64,000 bases of DNA. It comes from Actinomycetales bacterium (GTDB taxonomy: Bacteria; Actinomycetota; Actinomycetes; S36-B12). Under the pieces are notes generated by a model. The model made no database searches. It had not been told where the DNA came from and saw only the letters and a program-made list of their open reading frames with translations. The translations under genes and the position numbers were made by a program. The stretch spans positions 1 to 64,000 of the forward strand of contig JAGWXF010000014.1 in the NCBI GenBank assembly GCA_018970025.1, in the 5' to 3' direction. How positions within the stretch are numbered: the stretch's first letter is position 1; each line of letters starts with the position of its first letter. Below, in pieces: positions 55,372-63,206 of this stretch.

Positions 55372-55382
55372 GGACTGCTGAT

Positions 55383-55419
55383 GGGAGGGGGTCGAGCTGA
55401 TCAGGCTCGGCCCCCTTCC
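55383..55419 (+). terminator. Hairpin terminator after qcrB
   Basis: A 15-base-pair stem (55383-55397 with 55405-55419, two G-T pairs) and a seven-base loop. There is no T-tract, as is common in high-GC actinobacteria. Confidence 0.65.
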
Positions 55420-55570
55420 GCATCTGCGTGCGCAAAGGGGCCGTGAACGGCGAATCGCGCCTGCTGCGGGAATCGATCGGCCGACGCCTACCCGAAGTGG
55501 TTCATGAGGGATGAGCGCCGAGGAGGACGAATTCGCCCCTCTCACCGTCCCGCCCGCCATGGCTGACCCC

Positions 55571-55576
55571 TACGGT
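55571..55576 (+). promoter_or_regulatory. Leaderless -10 (TACGGT) for the TauE-like gene
   Basis: TACGGT then TGCCCC then ATG at 55583. This moves the start downstream from the longer frame at 55511. Confidence 0.6.
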
Positions 55577-55582
55577 TGCCCC

Positions 55583-56383
55583 ATGCATGCCCTGCGAACG
55601 GCACCAGTGCCCACCCTCGCACTCGACCTTGGCATTGGCCTGCTGGTCGGGATCTTCTCAGGCCTCCTTGGCGTTGGGGGCGGGCTCATCCTGGTGCCGC
55701 TGCTGGTGCTGGCCCGGCACGTGCCCCAGAAGAGAGCCCAGGCGACCTCGCTGGTGATGGTTGCCCTCGCAGCAACCTCGGGTGCCACCACGTATGCCCT
55801 TGATCACTCCGTTGCCTGGGGCCCTGCCGCCTGGATCATCATCGGAGGCGTGGGCGGGACCCTCGCGGGGACAGCCCTGCTCCGCCGCACACCGGATCAG
55901 CACCTGCAGTTGCTCTTCAGTGCCCTGCTCATTGTCGCGGCTGTGCGGATGCTGCTGGACTCGCATGGCGCCGACCAGGCAGACCTCCCCTTGATGACCA
56001 TGCCGGTCATTGCCGGCTACCTGATGAGCGGCCTTGCCATGGGCCTGCTCTCCTCGATGTTCGGGGTCGGAGGCGGCATCATCCTGATCCCGGTGCTGGT
56101 GACCTTCTTCGGCTTCTCGCAGCACCTCGCGGCCGGCACGTCCCTGCTCGTGATGATCCCGATCGCCCTGCTCGGAGCAGCACGGCTGACCCGGGCAGGG
56201 CATACCGACTGGCCGCAGGGCCTGCGCATCGGCGCCGGAGCGCTCGTGGGCGCTATCGGCGGGGCCAGCGCGGCACTGGTGATCAACGGCCGGGCACTGC
56301 AGGTGGCATTCGCCCTAGTCATGGCCTTCGCTGCCGTGCAGATGATCCAGCGCGCACGCACAGGCCCGGAGCCCCGCCCGTGA
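55583..56383 (+). CDS. TauE/SafE-family anion permease
   Basis: A 266-residue membrane protein with eight helices in two similar halves. Each half begins with the family motif: 'GIFSGLLGVGGGLILVPLLV' (residues 21-40) and 'GLLSSMFGVGGGIILIPVLV' (about 154-173). The family exports sulfite, sulfoacetate or other organic anions; the substrate here is unknown. The start at 55583 is chosen from its leaderless promoter; the 24 extra residues from 55511 look unconserved. It converges on the L,D-transpeptidase gene. Confidence 0.85.
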   Translation: MHALRTAPVPTLALDLGIGLLVGIFSGLLGVGGGLILVPLLVLARHVPQKRAQATSLVMVALAATSGATTYALDHSVAWGPAAWIIIGGVGGTLAGTALLRRTPDQHLQLLFSALLIVAAVRMLLDSHGADQADLPLMTMPVIAGYLMSGLAMGLLSSMFGVGGGIILIPVLVTFFGFSQHLAAGTSLLVMIPIALLGAARLTRAGHTDWPQGLRIGAGALVGAIGGASAALVINGRALQVAFALVMAFAAVQMIQRARTGPEPRP

Positions 56384-56391
56384 TCCAGCCC

Positions 56392-57762
56392 TCAGGCTGC
56401 CCTGCCTGACGAGGTGCCATTCGGACGAGGCGTCGACCCGGGATCCGGCAGCTGCAGATAGGTCGGCAGCGGATCAGGCCCGGCACTGGTGGCGGCCGGC
56501 GAGCCGGATGGAGATGCGGATGCCGCTGCGGCGGCCGCTTCGCCATCGGTCGGCGTCGTCCATACGGGACCGTTGGCCGAGCTGCCGAGCCACTGGTCCC
56601 AAGTCTGGTTCCAGATGGTGATCCCGTTGCCGAGATCCTGCTGCCGCGGAGTTCCGGAGACCTCGACGACATCGCCGACGAGGGTCTGGTCATACAGCCA
56701 CTGCGCATTGCTGGTGCTCATCCCAACGCACCCATGGCTGACGTTCGCCCGCCCCTGGAAGCCGACCGACCACGGGGCCGCGTGCAGGAACTCCCCCGAC
56801 GGAGTGATGCGCATCGCGTACTCGGCAAGCACCCGGTAGTAGTCCGGGCTTGAACGGCTCGTACCGCCCGACGCGGCGTCCATGACCCGGCTGCGCTCCT
56901 TGCTCAGCACGACCTTGACCCCGGACCGGGTCTCGAAGCCAGTCTTGCCCGTCGTGATCGGGAAGGTCCGCAGCAGCTCGCCGTCCTTGAAGACGGACGC
57001 CTCATGCGACTTTGCATCCACCTTCGTCACCATCGCCGGCCCGAACGCGAAGCTGGTCGAGGTGTCCTTCTTCCCGAAGACCCCCGGCGAGCCCTCGATC
57101 CCGGTGAGGTTGAGGTCGACCGTGACCTTGATGTTGCCTGGCCAGTACTCCCGGGGGCGGAACTCCACGACCCGATTCGACTGCCAGGACCACGCCCCCT
57201 CGATGGAGGTCGGCGTTCGGATGACCAGTGCGCGCTCGACCGCCTGCCGGTCCTTGATGGCACGGGTGAAGGTCACCGTGATGGGCATGCCCACCCCGAC
57301 CGTGGATCCCTCGGTCGGCACAACCGCACCGCCGAAGAACTCCTTGGGCTCCACCGTGCTGAATCTGGCGGTCGCAGAGACCGGCACGCCACGGGCGTCC
57401 AGCGCCGTGGCCTGGATCTGGTACTCCGCCCCGTAGCCGAGCATGCCGGGGTCGGCCTGCCAGGAGCGGCCATCCGGTGACATGGTGCCTGGCACGACGC
57501 CCTTCGGGCCGGTGACCGTCACCGACGACAGGCGGCCATTGCGGGCCGTCACCACGACCGGGTCGGTCGGCTTGATCGGCTGCTCCCCACCAGGAAAGGC
57601 CTGGATCGACGCCCGCGACTGGGCCGATGGCTGGCTCGTCGTCAGTGAGATGGATGGCGAGCACGCGGCGAGGGCCAGGATCAGCGGCAGCACAGGCAGC
57701 AAACGACGCCGTGCTGGCGCCTGTGACCTCACCGTGCACCCTCCCGGACCCTCGGCGACCAT
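56392..57762 (-). CDS. L,D-transpeptidase lipoprotein with Ig-like domains
   Basis: A 456-residue exported protein. The lipobox ALAAC gives the lipidated Cys near residue 34. Two Ig-like domains follow (about 55-250), the first with 'VVVTARNGRLSSVTVTGPKG'. The YkuD catalytic domain (about 255-380) has 'SGEFLHAAPWS' (His) and SHGCVGMS with the nucleophile Cys. It makes 3-3 peptidoglycan cross-links, as in the LdtMt2 architecture. The Ala/Ser/Pro-rich tail is low complexity. TGAGG precedes the ATG. It lies downstream of ctaF. Confidence 0.9.
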   Translation of the reverse strand: MVAEGPGGCTVRSQAPARRRLLPVLPLILALAACSPSISLTTSQPSAQSRASIQAFPGGEQPIKPTDPVVVTARNGRLSSVTVTGPKGVVPGTMSPDGRSWQADPGMLGYGAEYQIQATALDARGVPVSATARFSTVEPKEFFGGAVVPTEGSTVGVGMPITVTFTRAIKDRQAVERALVIRTPTSIEGAWSWQSNRVVEFRPREYWPGNIKVTVDLNLTGIEGSPGVFGKKDTSTSFAFGPAMVTKVDAKSHEASVFKDGELLRTFPITTGKTGFETRSGVKVVLSKERSRVMDAASGGTSRSSPDYYRVLAEYAMRITPSGEFLHAAPWSVGFQGRANVSHGCVGMSTSNAQWLYDQTLVGDVVEVSGTPRQQDLGNGITIWNQTWDQWLGSSANGPVWTTPTDGEAAAAAASASPSGSPAATSAGPDPLPTYLQLPDPGSTPRPNGTSSGRAA

Positions 57763-57821
57763 GATGCCTCAGACGACCAAGCCTCGCACGATAGCCGCCT
57801 GATCGGCCCGGTCATGGACCG

Positions 57822-58217
57822 CTAGTGGGCGAATGCCCCACGGTAGTACTCGAAGAGCCAGCCAACCAGGGCCACGATGAGGAGGAAGACTCCGAACACG
57901 ATCAGCCAGACCGCGAAGATCAGCCCCAGGACGAGCACGAACGCTGCCACCGCGATGCCAAGCGGCCACCAGGAGTGCGGGCTGAAGAAGCCGTACTCCG
58001 GATCCGCCTCGTCTACCTCCGCATCGGCGCGATCCTCAGGGCGGGGGTAGACGCGCTTGGAGGTGTACAGGACGTAGAAGGCAATGAGGAATGCCAGGGC
58101 GCCACTGAGCGCCAGTGCCGTCGTTCCGACCGGGTCGCTGGACAGGAACCAGTAGACGGCCGACATCGGCACGAAGACGATGACTCCCAGTCCGAAGATG
58201 TAGCCCTCGAGCTTCAC
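57822..58217 (-). CDS. ctaF: Cytochrome c oxidase subunit IV, actinobacterial type
   Basis: A 131-residue membrane protein with four helices: '[20 protein letters not shown]', '[23 protein letters not shown]', then an acidic loop, '[15 protein letters not shown]', and two more helices. It is the CtaF subunit of the actinobacterial aa3 oxidase. The GTG at 58217 overlaps the ctaD stop (GTGA). It is last of the ctaC-ctaD-ctaF operon; in M. tuberculosis ctaC and ctaF are adjacent, but ctaD lies elsewhere. Confidence 0.93.
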   Translation of the reverse strand: MKLEGYIFGLGVIVFVPMSAVYWFLSSDPVGTTALALSGALAFLIAFYVLYTSKRVYPRPEDRADAEVDEADPEYGFFSPHSWWPLGIAVAAFVLVLGLIFAVWLIVFGVFLLIVALVGWLFEYYRGAFAH

Positions 58218-59908
58218 TTGCCCGCTCCCTCCACTGCCGGGGCGTGGCCCGCCGACGTTGCCGCCAGCTCGGGATGGTGCAGGTCGAACGCAGGCCGCTC
58301 CGAGCGAATCCGCGGCAACGAGGTGAAGTTGTGCCGAGGCGGCGGGCACGACGTCGCCCACTCCAGGGATGAGCCCCAGCCCCACGGATCATCGACCTCC
58401 ACCCGCTTGCCGGACTTGAAGGTCCGCATGACGTTCCAGAGGAAGAACAGGGTGGAGATCGCCAGGAGCGCGGCACCGATCGTCGAGACGGTGTTCAGCA
58501 GCTCGAAGTCATCCTGGGGCAGGTAGTCGCCATAGCGCCGGGGCATGCCCTGCACCCCGAGCCAGTGCTGCACCAGGAAGGTCACCTGGAACCCGATGAA
58601 CAGCAGCCAGAAGTGCACCTTGCCGAGCCGCTCGTCGAGCATCTTGCCCGTCATCTTGGGCCACCAGAAGTACAGGCCGCCGAAGAACAGGAACACCACC
58701 GTCCCGAAGACGGTGTAGTGGAAGTGCGCGACCACGAAGTAGCTGTCCGACACCGGGAAGTCCAGCGGGGGGGCAGACAGGATGATGCCGGTCAGCCCGC
58801 CGAACAGGAAGGTGACCATGAAGCCCATCGTCCACAGCATCGGGGTGTCGAACGAGACAGACCCCTTCCACATGGTGCCGATCCAGTTGAAGAACTTCAC
58901 GCCCGTCGGGACGGCGATCAGCATCGTCATGATGGCGAAGAACGGCAGGTAGACCGAGCCGGTCACGTACATGTGATGAGCCCACACAGCAAGCGACAGC
59001 GCCCCGATCGCCATCGTCGCGAAGACCAGGCCCTTGTAGCCGAAGATCGGCTTGCGGGAGAAGACGGGAATGATCTCGCTGGCGATGCCGAAGAACGGCA
59101 GGGCCAGGATGTAGACCTCGGGGTGGCCGAAGAACCAGAACAGGTGCTGCCAAAGGATGGCTCCGCCGTTCTCTGGCTCGAACACCACCGCCCCGTACGC
59201 CCGGTCGATGAATGCCATGGCGAAGGCGGCCGCCAGGACGGGGAATGCGAGCAGGACCAGCACGCTGGTGATGAAGACCGTCCAGGTGAAGATCGGCATC
59301 CGGAACATGGTCATGCCCGGCATCCGCATGCAGAAGATGGTGGTGATGAAGTTCACGCCGCCCAGGATCGTCCCGAGGCCACCCATCGCCAGACCGAGCA
59401 GCCACAGGTCGCCGCCGACCTCCGGCGAGTAGACGCCGTTGCTCAGCGGCTGATAGGCGAACCAGCCGAACGCGGCAGCACCGCCGGGGGTGAAGAACCC
59501 GAGAGCCGCCGTCAGGCCGCCGAAGAAGAACAGCCAGTAGCCGAGCATGTTCAGCCGAGGAAAGGCGACATCCGGCGAGCCGATCTGCAGCGGCATGATG
59601 ACGTTGGCGAACCCGACGAACAGGGGTGTTGCGAACATCAGCAGCATGATGGTGCCGTGCATCGTGAAGAGCTGGTTGTACTGCTCGAGCGAGACGATCT
59701 GCAGGCCCGGCACGGCGAGCTCGGCCCGCATGACCAGCGCCATCAGCCCGCCGATGAGGAACCAGACCGTGGCCGTCCACAGGTAGAGATACCCGATCAC
59801 CTTGTGATCGGTGGACGTGATCCAGGACACGATGACCTTGCCGGCGCTGCGCTTGCGCTCCGCCTGTGCCGGAACGGCGACAGTCGGGCGCTCGTTGAGC
59901 ATCGTCAT
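58214..59908 (-). CDS. ctaD: Cytochrome aa3 oxidase subunit I
   Basis: A 564-residue heme-copper oxidase subunit with 12 helices. Heme a ligand in '[12 protein letters not shown]', the CuB and cross-linked Tyr site in '[18 protein letters not shown]', 'WAHHMYVTG' for the two CuB histidines, and '[11 protein letters not shown]' for the heme ligands. It reduces oxygen. The ATG at 59908 overlaps the ctaC stop; an ATG at 59902 is an alternative. The C-terminal tail is proline- and histidine-containing and normal for actinobacteria. Confidence 0.95.
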   Translation of the reverse strand: MTMLNERPTVAVPAQAERKRSAGKVIVSWITSTDHKVIGYLYLWTATVWFLIGGLMALVMRAELAVPGLQIVSLEQYNQLFTMHGTIMLLMFATPLFVGFANVIMPLQIGSPDVAFPRLNMLGYWLFFFGGLTAALGFFTPGGAAAFGWFAYQPLSNGVYSPEVGGDLWLLGLAMGGLGTILGGVNFITTIFCMRMPGMTMFRMPIFTWTVFITSVLVLLAFPVLAAAFAMAFIDRAYGAVVFEPENGGAILWQHLFWFFGHPEVYILALPFFGIASEIIPVFSRKPIFGYKGLVFATMAIGALSLAVWAHHMYVTGSVYLPFFAIMTMLIAVPTGVKFFNWIGTMWKGSVSFDTPMLWTMGFMVTFLFGGLTGIILSAPPLDFPVSDSYFVVAHFHYTVFGTVVFLFFGGLYFWWPKMTGKMLDERLGKVHFWLLFIGFQVTFLVQHWLGVQGMPRRYGDYLPQDDFELLNTVSTIGAALLAISTLFFLWNVMRTFKSGKRVEVDDPWGWGSSLEWATSCPPPRHNFTSLPRIRSERPAFDLHHPELAATSAGHAPAVEGAGK

Positions 59909-60762
59909 ATCCGCTTCTCCCCTGGTACCTGGCCCTCATCGGTGAATCGTCCGGTCTGCAGGAGTCCGGTCTGCCCCCTGGCCTTGAGCGACTCCACATA
60001 GGCGTCGAAGTCGGCCCGCTCGACCACCTTCACCTGGAACAGCATGCGGGCGTGGTCGACACCGCACAACTCGGCGCACTTGCCGGCGTATGTGCCGACC
60101 TTGTTCGGCGTGATCTCGAAGACGTTGGTCTTGCCGGGGATGACGTCCATCTTGAACAGGAATGCCGGCACCCAGAAGGAATGGATCACGTCGACAGAGT
60201 TGAGCTCGAAGCGGACCTTCTCCCCTACCGGCAGCACCAAGGTGGCTGGCTCGTTGGTCGTTCCCTGCCCCACTGGCATCCCGGTGTCGTAGACACCCTC
60301 GTCGAGGTAGTTGAAGCCCCAGCTCCAGCGGTAGCCGACGACCTTCACGGTCTGCTGCTGGTCGTTCTTGAGCGTGAGCAGCTCGCTCTGATCCCGAGCA
60401 GTGAACCAGAACAGGCCCAGGATCATGATCAGCGGCGCAACGGTGTAGAGGATCTCGATGGGCAGGTTGTAGCGGGTCTGGGCGGGGATCGACTGCCGAT
60501 TGCGGCGCCGGTATGCAACGGCCGCCCAGAGCATCAGTCCCCAGGTGACGATGCCCACCCCCCATGCGGCAATCCACGAGCCCTGCCAGAGGTTTTCGAT
60601 GATGACGCCCTGCTCCGTCGCAGGCTCGGGCAGGTCGAACAAGAAGGCCTCGCGCGCGGTGCACCCGCTGAGGACGACGGCACCGATGAGCGCCCCCATG
60701 GCAAAGCCCAGTGCCCGGGTGCGCCGTGACCTGGCCGCTGGCAGGTAAGCAGTGGAACCCAC
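59905..60762 (-). CDS. ctaC: Cytochrome aa3 oxidase subunit II (CuA)
   Basis: A 285-residue lipoprotein. An Arg-rich signal ends at a lipobox LSGC (Cys about residue 33). Two helices follow, then the cupredoxin domain with '[19 protein letters not shown]' and the CuA ligands in [12 protein letters not shown]. It receives electrons from QcrC. The GTG at 60762 has AAAGG six bases upstream; the longer frame to 60867 is unconserved. It is first of the ctaCDF operon, with a leader of about 60 bases after a possible TAGTGT -10. Confidence 0.93.
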   Translation of the reverse strand: MGSTAYLPAARSRRTRALGFAMGALIGAVVLSGCTAREAFLFDLPEPATEQGVIIENLWQGSWIAAWGVGIVTWGLMLWAAVAYRRRNRQSIPAQTRYNLPIEILYTVAPLIMILGLFWFTARDQSELLTLKNDQQQTVKVVGYRWSWGFNYLDEGVYDTGMPVGQGTTNEPATLVLPVGEKVRFELNSVDVIHSFWVPAFLFKMDVIPGKTNVFEITPNKVGTYAGKCAELCGVDHARMLFQVKVVERADFDAYVESLKARGQTGLLQTGRFTDEGQVPGEKRI

Positions 60763-60827
60763 GGATCGCCTTTCTGGTCTGCCCGGGCACGCCACGACAG
60801 TGCGCGCCCAGCACGGGATCGATCGGC

Positions 60828-60833
60828 ACACTA
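60828..60833 (-). promoter_or_regulatory. Possible -10 (TAGTGT) for ctaCDF
   Basis: TAGTGT on the minus strand, about 65 bases before the ctaC GTG, giving a leader with a ribosome binding site. No clear -35 seen. Confidence 0.35.
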
Positions 60834-60892
60834 GCGCACAATCGGCGGCGAAGGACGGCTGGGCCACGCTGCTCGACGGGGTCTGCGAGCGT

Positions 60893-60929
60893 CATGCCCG
60901 GCAGTCCCGAGCGGGGACTGCCGGGCATG
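60893..60929. repeat. 16-base perfect inverted repeat between ctaC and csd-like gene
   Basis: Left arm 60893-60908 and right arm 60914-60929 with a five-base loop, starting CATGCCCGGCAGTCCC. It is REP-like in form, but I saw no second copy in the window. Confidence 0.85.
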
Positions 60930-60973
60930 TCGCGCAGTGCCGAGCCGAGACTGCGGGCTTGGCTCAGCGCGAC

Positions 60974-60979
60974 TAGCGT
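60974..60979 (+). promoter_or_regulatory. Leaderless -10 (TAGCGT) for the csd-like gene
   Basis: TAGCGT then GGCGGT then ATG at 60986. Confidence 0.6.
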
Positions 60980-60985
60980 GGCGGT

Positions 60986-62092
60986 ATGCCGGCATGGGAA
61001 CCCGCACCTGCGGGGTACCTCGACGCTGTCTCCGGCCAGCCAGTGCAGGCTGCGGCCGCTGCGGCCTGGCAGCAGGTCGCTACGCAGGCGTGGCCGGATC
61101 CGACGGCCTTGCACTATCGCGGACGCCGCGCGGGCATGCTCCTGGATGCTGCCCGGTCCAGCATCGCTGCCTCCATCACGGCGAGCACAGAAGGGCCGCC
61201 CGTGCGGCCCGACCAGGTGTGGCTCACCGGCTCGGCTGAAATCGCCCGACAGGCCGTTCTCGATGCCTTTCCGGGACCCATCGTGACAACCGCCGTCGAT
61301 GCCCGGGCAGTCATCGAGGTCGCCCATGACCGGCCCGGCTCGCACGTCATCGGCGTCGACGCACTCGGCAAGGTGTCGGCACGGGCCTGCTCGGACGCAC
61401 TCCATCGCACCCCTGGATCGGTGCTGTGCGTCCAGATCGCCAATCCGGAGGTCGGCTCGATCCAGCCGATCGACGTGGCCGGCGGGCACTGGCTCGCCGA
61501 CGCAGGCCAGTGCCTGGCTCGGGTCCGGCTGCCAGCTCAGTGGACGGCGATGTGGGCCGGTGCCCGTGACTGGGGCGGGCCGGCAGGAGTGGGAGTCGCC
61601 GTCGTGCGGGGTGTGCCGAACTGGCATCCGGCGTCGCCGACGGTCCGGGGCTGGATCGGCGGGGTCCCGGACGTTCCGGCGGCAGTCGCCGCGGCAGCCG
61701 CGCTGGAGCAGGCGGTCCAGACCTTCGATCAGGAGTCGGCCCGAGCGTTCGCGCTCGTCGAGCGCATCCGCACCGAGGTGGCGGAGCGCATCCCGGATGT
61801 GGATGTCCTCGGTGATCCGGACAGCCGGCTCCCGCATGTGGTGACCTTCTGCGCCCTGTACGTGTCAGGCGAGGCCCTCGTCAGCGAGCTTGATCGGCGG
61901 GGTTTCGCCGTGGCCAGTGGGTCGAGCTGCGCGGCTGAGGATCAGCAGCCCAGCCATGTCCTCGCCGCGATGGGCGCGTACACCGGGGGCAACGTGCGCA
62001 TCTCCCTGCCCTTCGGCTGCACCGAGGCGACGATCGACTCATTCCTGGCGACCCTGCCCGGTGCCGTACAAGCCGTACGCCTGGGCACGTGA
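60986..62092 (+). CDS. Cysteine-desulfurase homologue lacking the PLP lysine
   Basis: A 368-residue class V aminotransferase-fold protein. It has 'ANPEVGSIQPID' aligned with the NNE-x-G site, 'ADAGQCLARV' with the PLP-contacting Asp and Gln, and the loop ASGSSCAAE carrying the sulfur-accepting Cys315, then 'GNVRISLPFG'. Where IscS has HK in 'GHKxYGPKG', this protein reads ARDWGGPAG (193-201): the Schiff-base lysine is Asp195. The whole protein has one lysine (K129), in a variable loop. It is followed by a TusA-like gene. Ordinary desulfurase activity is doubtful. Confidence 0.8.
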   Translation: MPAWEPAPAGYLDAVSGQPVQAAAAAAWQQVATQAWPDPTALHYRGRRAGMLLDAARSSIAASITASTEGPPVRPDQVWLTGSAEIARQAVLDAFPGPIVTTAVDARAVIEVAHDRPGSHVIGVDALGKVSARACSDALHRTPGSVLCVQIANPEVGSIQPIDVAGGHWLADAGQCLARVRLPAQWTAMWAGARDWGGPAGVGVAVVRGVPNWHPASPTVRGWIGGVPDVPAAVAAAAALEQAVQTFDQESARAFALVERIRTEVAERIPDVDVLGDPDSRLPHVVTFCALYVSGEALVSELDRRGFAVASGSSCAAEDQQPSHVLAAMGAYTGGNVRISLPFGCTEATIDSFLATLPGAVQAVRLGT

Positions 62093-62096
62093 GCGC

Positions 62097-62435
62097 ATGC
62101 GCGCAGGCATGGCTCCGGTGAGCTTCAATGCTCCCGTGAACTCGGATGCTGCCGCGAGCCCGGATGCTGCCGCAGGCGACGAGTGGTCCGTGGTCCTGGA
62201 CGAACGGGGTCGGCGTTGCCCGCTTCCGGTCCTGGCGCTCGCGCGAGTCTGCGCGCAGCAACCGCACGGGACAGTCATCGCCGTGCTGTCGGACGACCCC
62301 GCGGCCCAGTACGACATCCCTGCCTGGTGCCGGCTGAAGGGAGCCACCTTCCTGGGCGAGGCGAGTCCTCCGGATGCCGGCCCCGGCCGTGCCTACCTCG
62401 TTCAGTCCGGCATCACGCCACCTTCATCCGCCTAA
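62097..62435 (+). CDS. TusA-like sulfur carrier protein
   Basis: A 112-residue protein. After an unstructured Ala/Asp/Ser-rich N-terminus (1-35, partly repeated) comes a TusA fold with 'VVLDERGRRCPLPVLALARV', whose CPxP cysteine carries a persulfide in family members, and 'IAVLSDDPAAQYDIPAWC'. It follows the desulfurase homologue by four bases. In other actinobacteria these two are fused, which supports joint function. Starts at 62097 or 62109 are both possible. The 3' end overlaps aat by 12 bases. Confidence 0.8.
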   Translation: MRAGMAPVSFNAPVNSDAAASPDAAAGDEWSVVLDERGRRCPLPVLALARVCAQQPHGTVIAVLSDDPAAQYDIPAWCRLKGATFLGEASPPDAGPGRAYLVQSGITPPSSA

Positions 62436-63176
62436 GTCGTGCTCATCCGGCCGGCCCTGCTCATTCGGCCGGCCCTGCTCATCGGGCCGGCCCAAGCACG
62501 GCGCAAGCCGGATCGCCTCCGCGAGCAGGTCCAGGTACGCCGGCCTGGGCACCTCCACCACGCCGAGCGTGGCGAGGTGGTCAGTGCGCCATTGCACATC
62601 CAGCAGCCCCCGCGGCTGGCGCAGCCGCAGTCGCTGGACCAATGCCAGCAGCGCCACCTTCGATGCGTCCCGCCGCCGGTGAAACATCGACTCCCCCGCG
62701 AACAGGCCGCCCACCTCGACGCCGTACAGGCCCCCGGCCAGCTCGCCGTCCCGCCACGCCTCGACCGAGTGCGCCCAACCGAGCTCATGCAGCCGGCCGT
62801 AGGCCGTCATGAACTCCTCGGTGATCCAGCGATCCGGGCGGCCCTCCTGGGCGCATGCCTGCACGACGGCGTCGAACGCGCGGTTGAACGTGATGGTGAA
62901 CTGCCGTGCCGACGCACGCAGGGAGCGGGTTATGCGCATGCCGTCCAGGGGCAGGACGCCCCGCGGATCAGGTGACCACCAGGCAAGGGGCCCGTCCGAG
63001 AGATGCATGGGGAACAGGCCGCTCGAATATGCCAGGACCAGCGTGCCCGGCTCGAGGTCGGCTCCGACCGCGATGACGGCCTCCCCGGCGGGCGCGTCGC
63101 GCGGGTCGGGGAACACCCAGCCCGCCGGGCCCGGATCGCGCGGGCCGGGCCATGGCGAATCCGGACTCTCGGGCAT
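62424..63176 (-). CDS. aat: Leucyl/phenylalanyl-tRNA--protein transferase
   Basis: A 250-residue enzyme that adds Leu or Phe to N-terminal Arg/Lys for N-degron turnover. Family strings: 'LVLAYSSGLFPMHL' (about residues 46-59), 'AWWSPDPRGVLPLD', 'WITEEFMTAYGRLHELGWAHSVEAW' and 'GLYGVEVGGLFAGESMFHRRRDASK'. GGGGGA precedes the ATG at 63176; a GTG at 63179 is an alternative. The C-terminus is extended by the repeat GRPDEQ from an 18-base DNA repeat. It follows the adoK-like gene by 30 bases. Confidence 0.93.
   Translation of the reverse strand: MPESPDSPWPGPRDPGPAGWVFPDPRDAPAGEAVIAVGADLEPGTLVLAYSSGLFPMHLSDGPLAWWSPDPRGVLPLDGMRITRSLRASARQFTITFNRAFDAVVQACAQEGRPDRWITEEFMTAYGRLHELGWAHSVEAWRDGELAGGLYGVEVGGLFAGESMFHRRRDASKVALLALVQRLRLRQPRGLLDVQWRTDHLATLGVVEVPRPAYLDLLAEAIRLAPCLGRPDEQGRPNEQGRPDEHDLGG
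62442..62495. repeat. Three tandem 18-base repeats at the end of aat
   Basis: Units start CTCATCCGGCCGG at 62442-62459, 62460-62477 and 62478-62495, with one or a few changes. In frame in aat, encoding GRP(D/N)EQ. Confidence 0.88.
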
Positions 63177-63206
63177 CACGATCCCCCGTGCCCTCGCAGT
63201 GCCGTC

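Noticed and set aside
55511-55582. N-terminal 24 residues of the longer TauE frame
   Set aside because: The stretch is polar and contains the -10 hexamer at the exact leaderless spacing from the inner ATG.
60986-62435. Suspected frameshift splitting a desulfurase-TusA fusion
   Set aside because: Both frames are intact with their own starts and a four-base gap, so it reads as two genes rather than a broken one.
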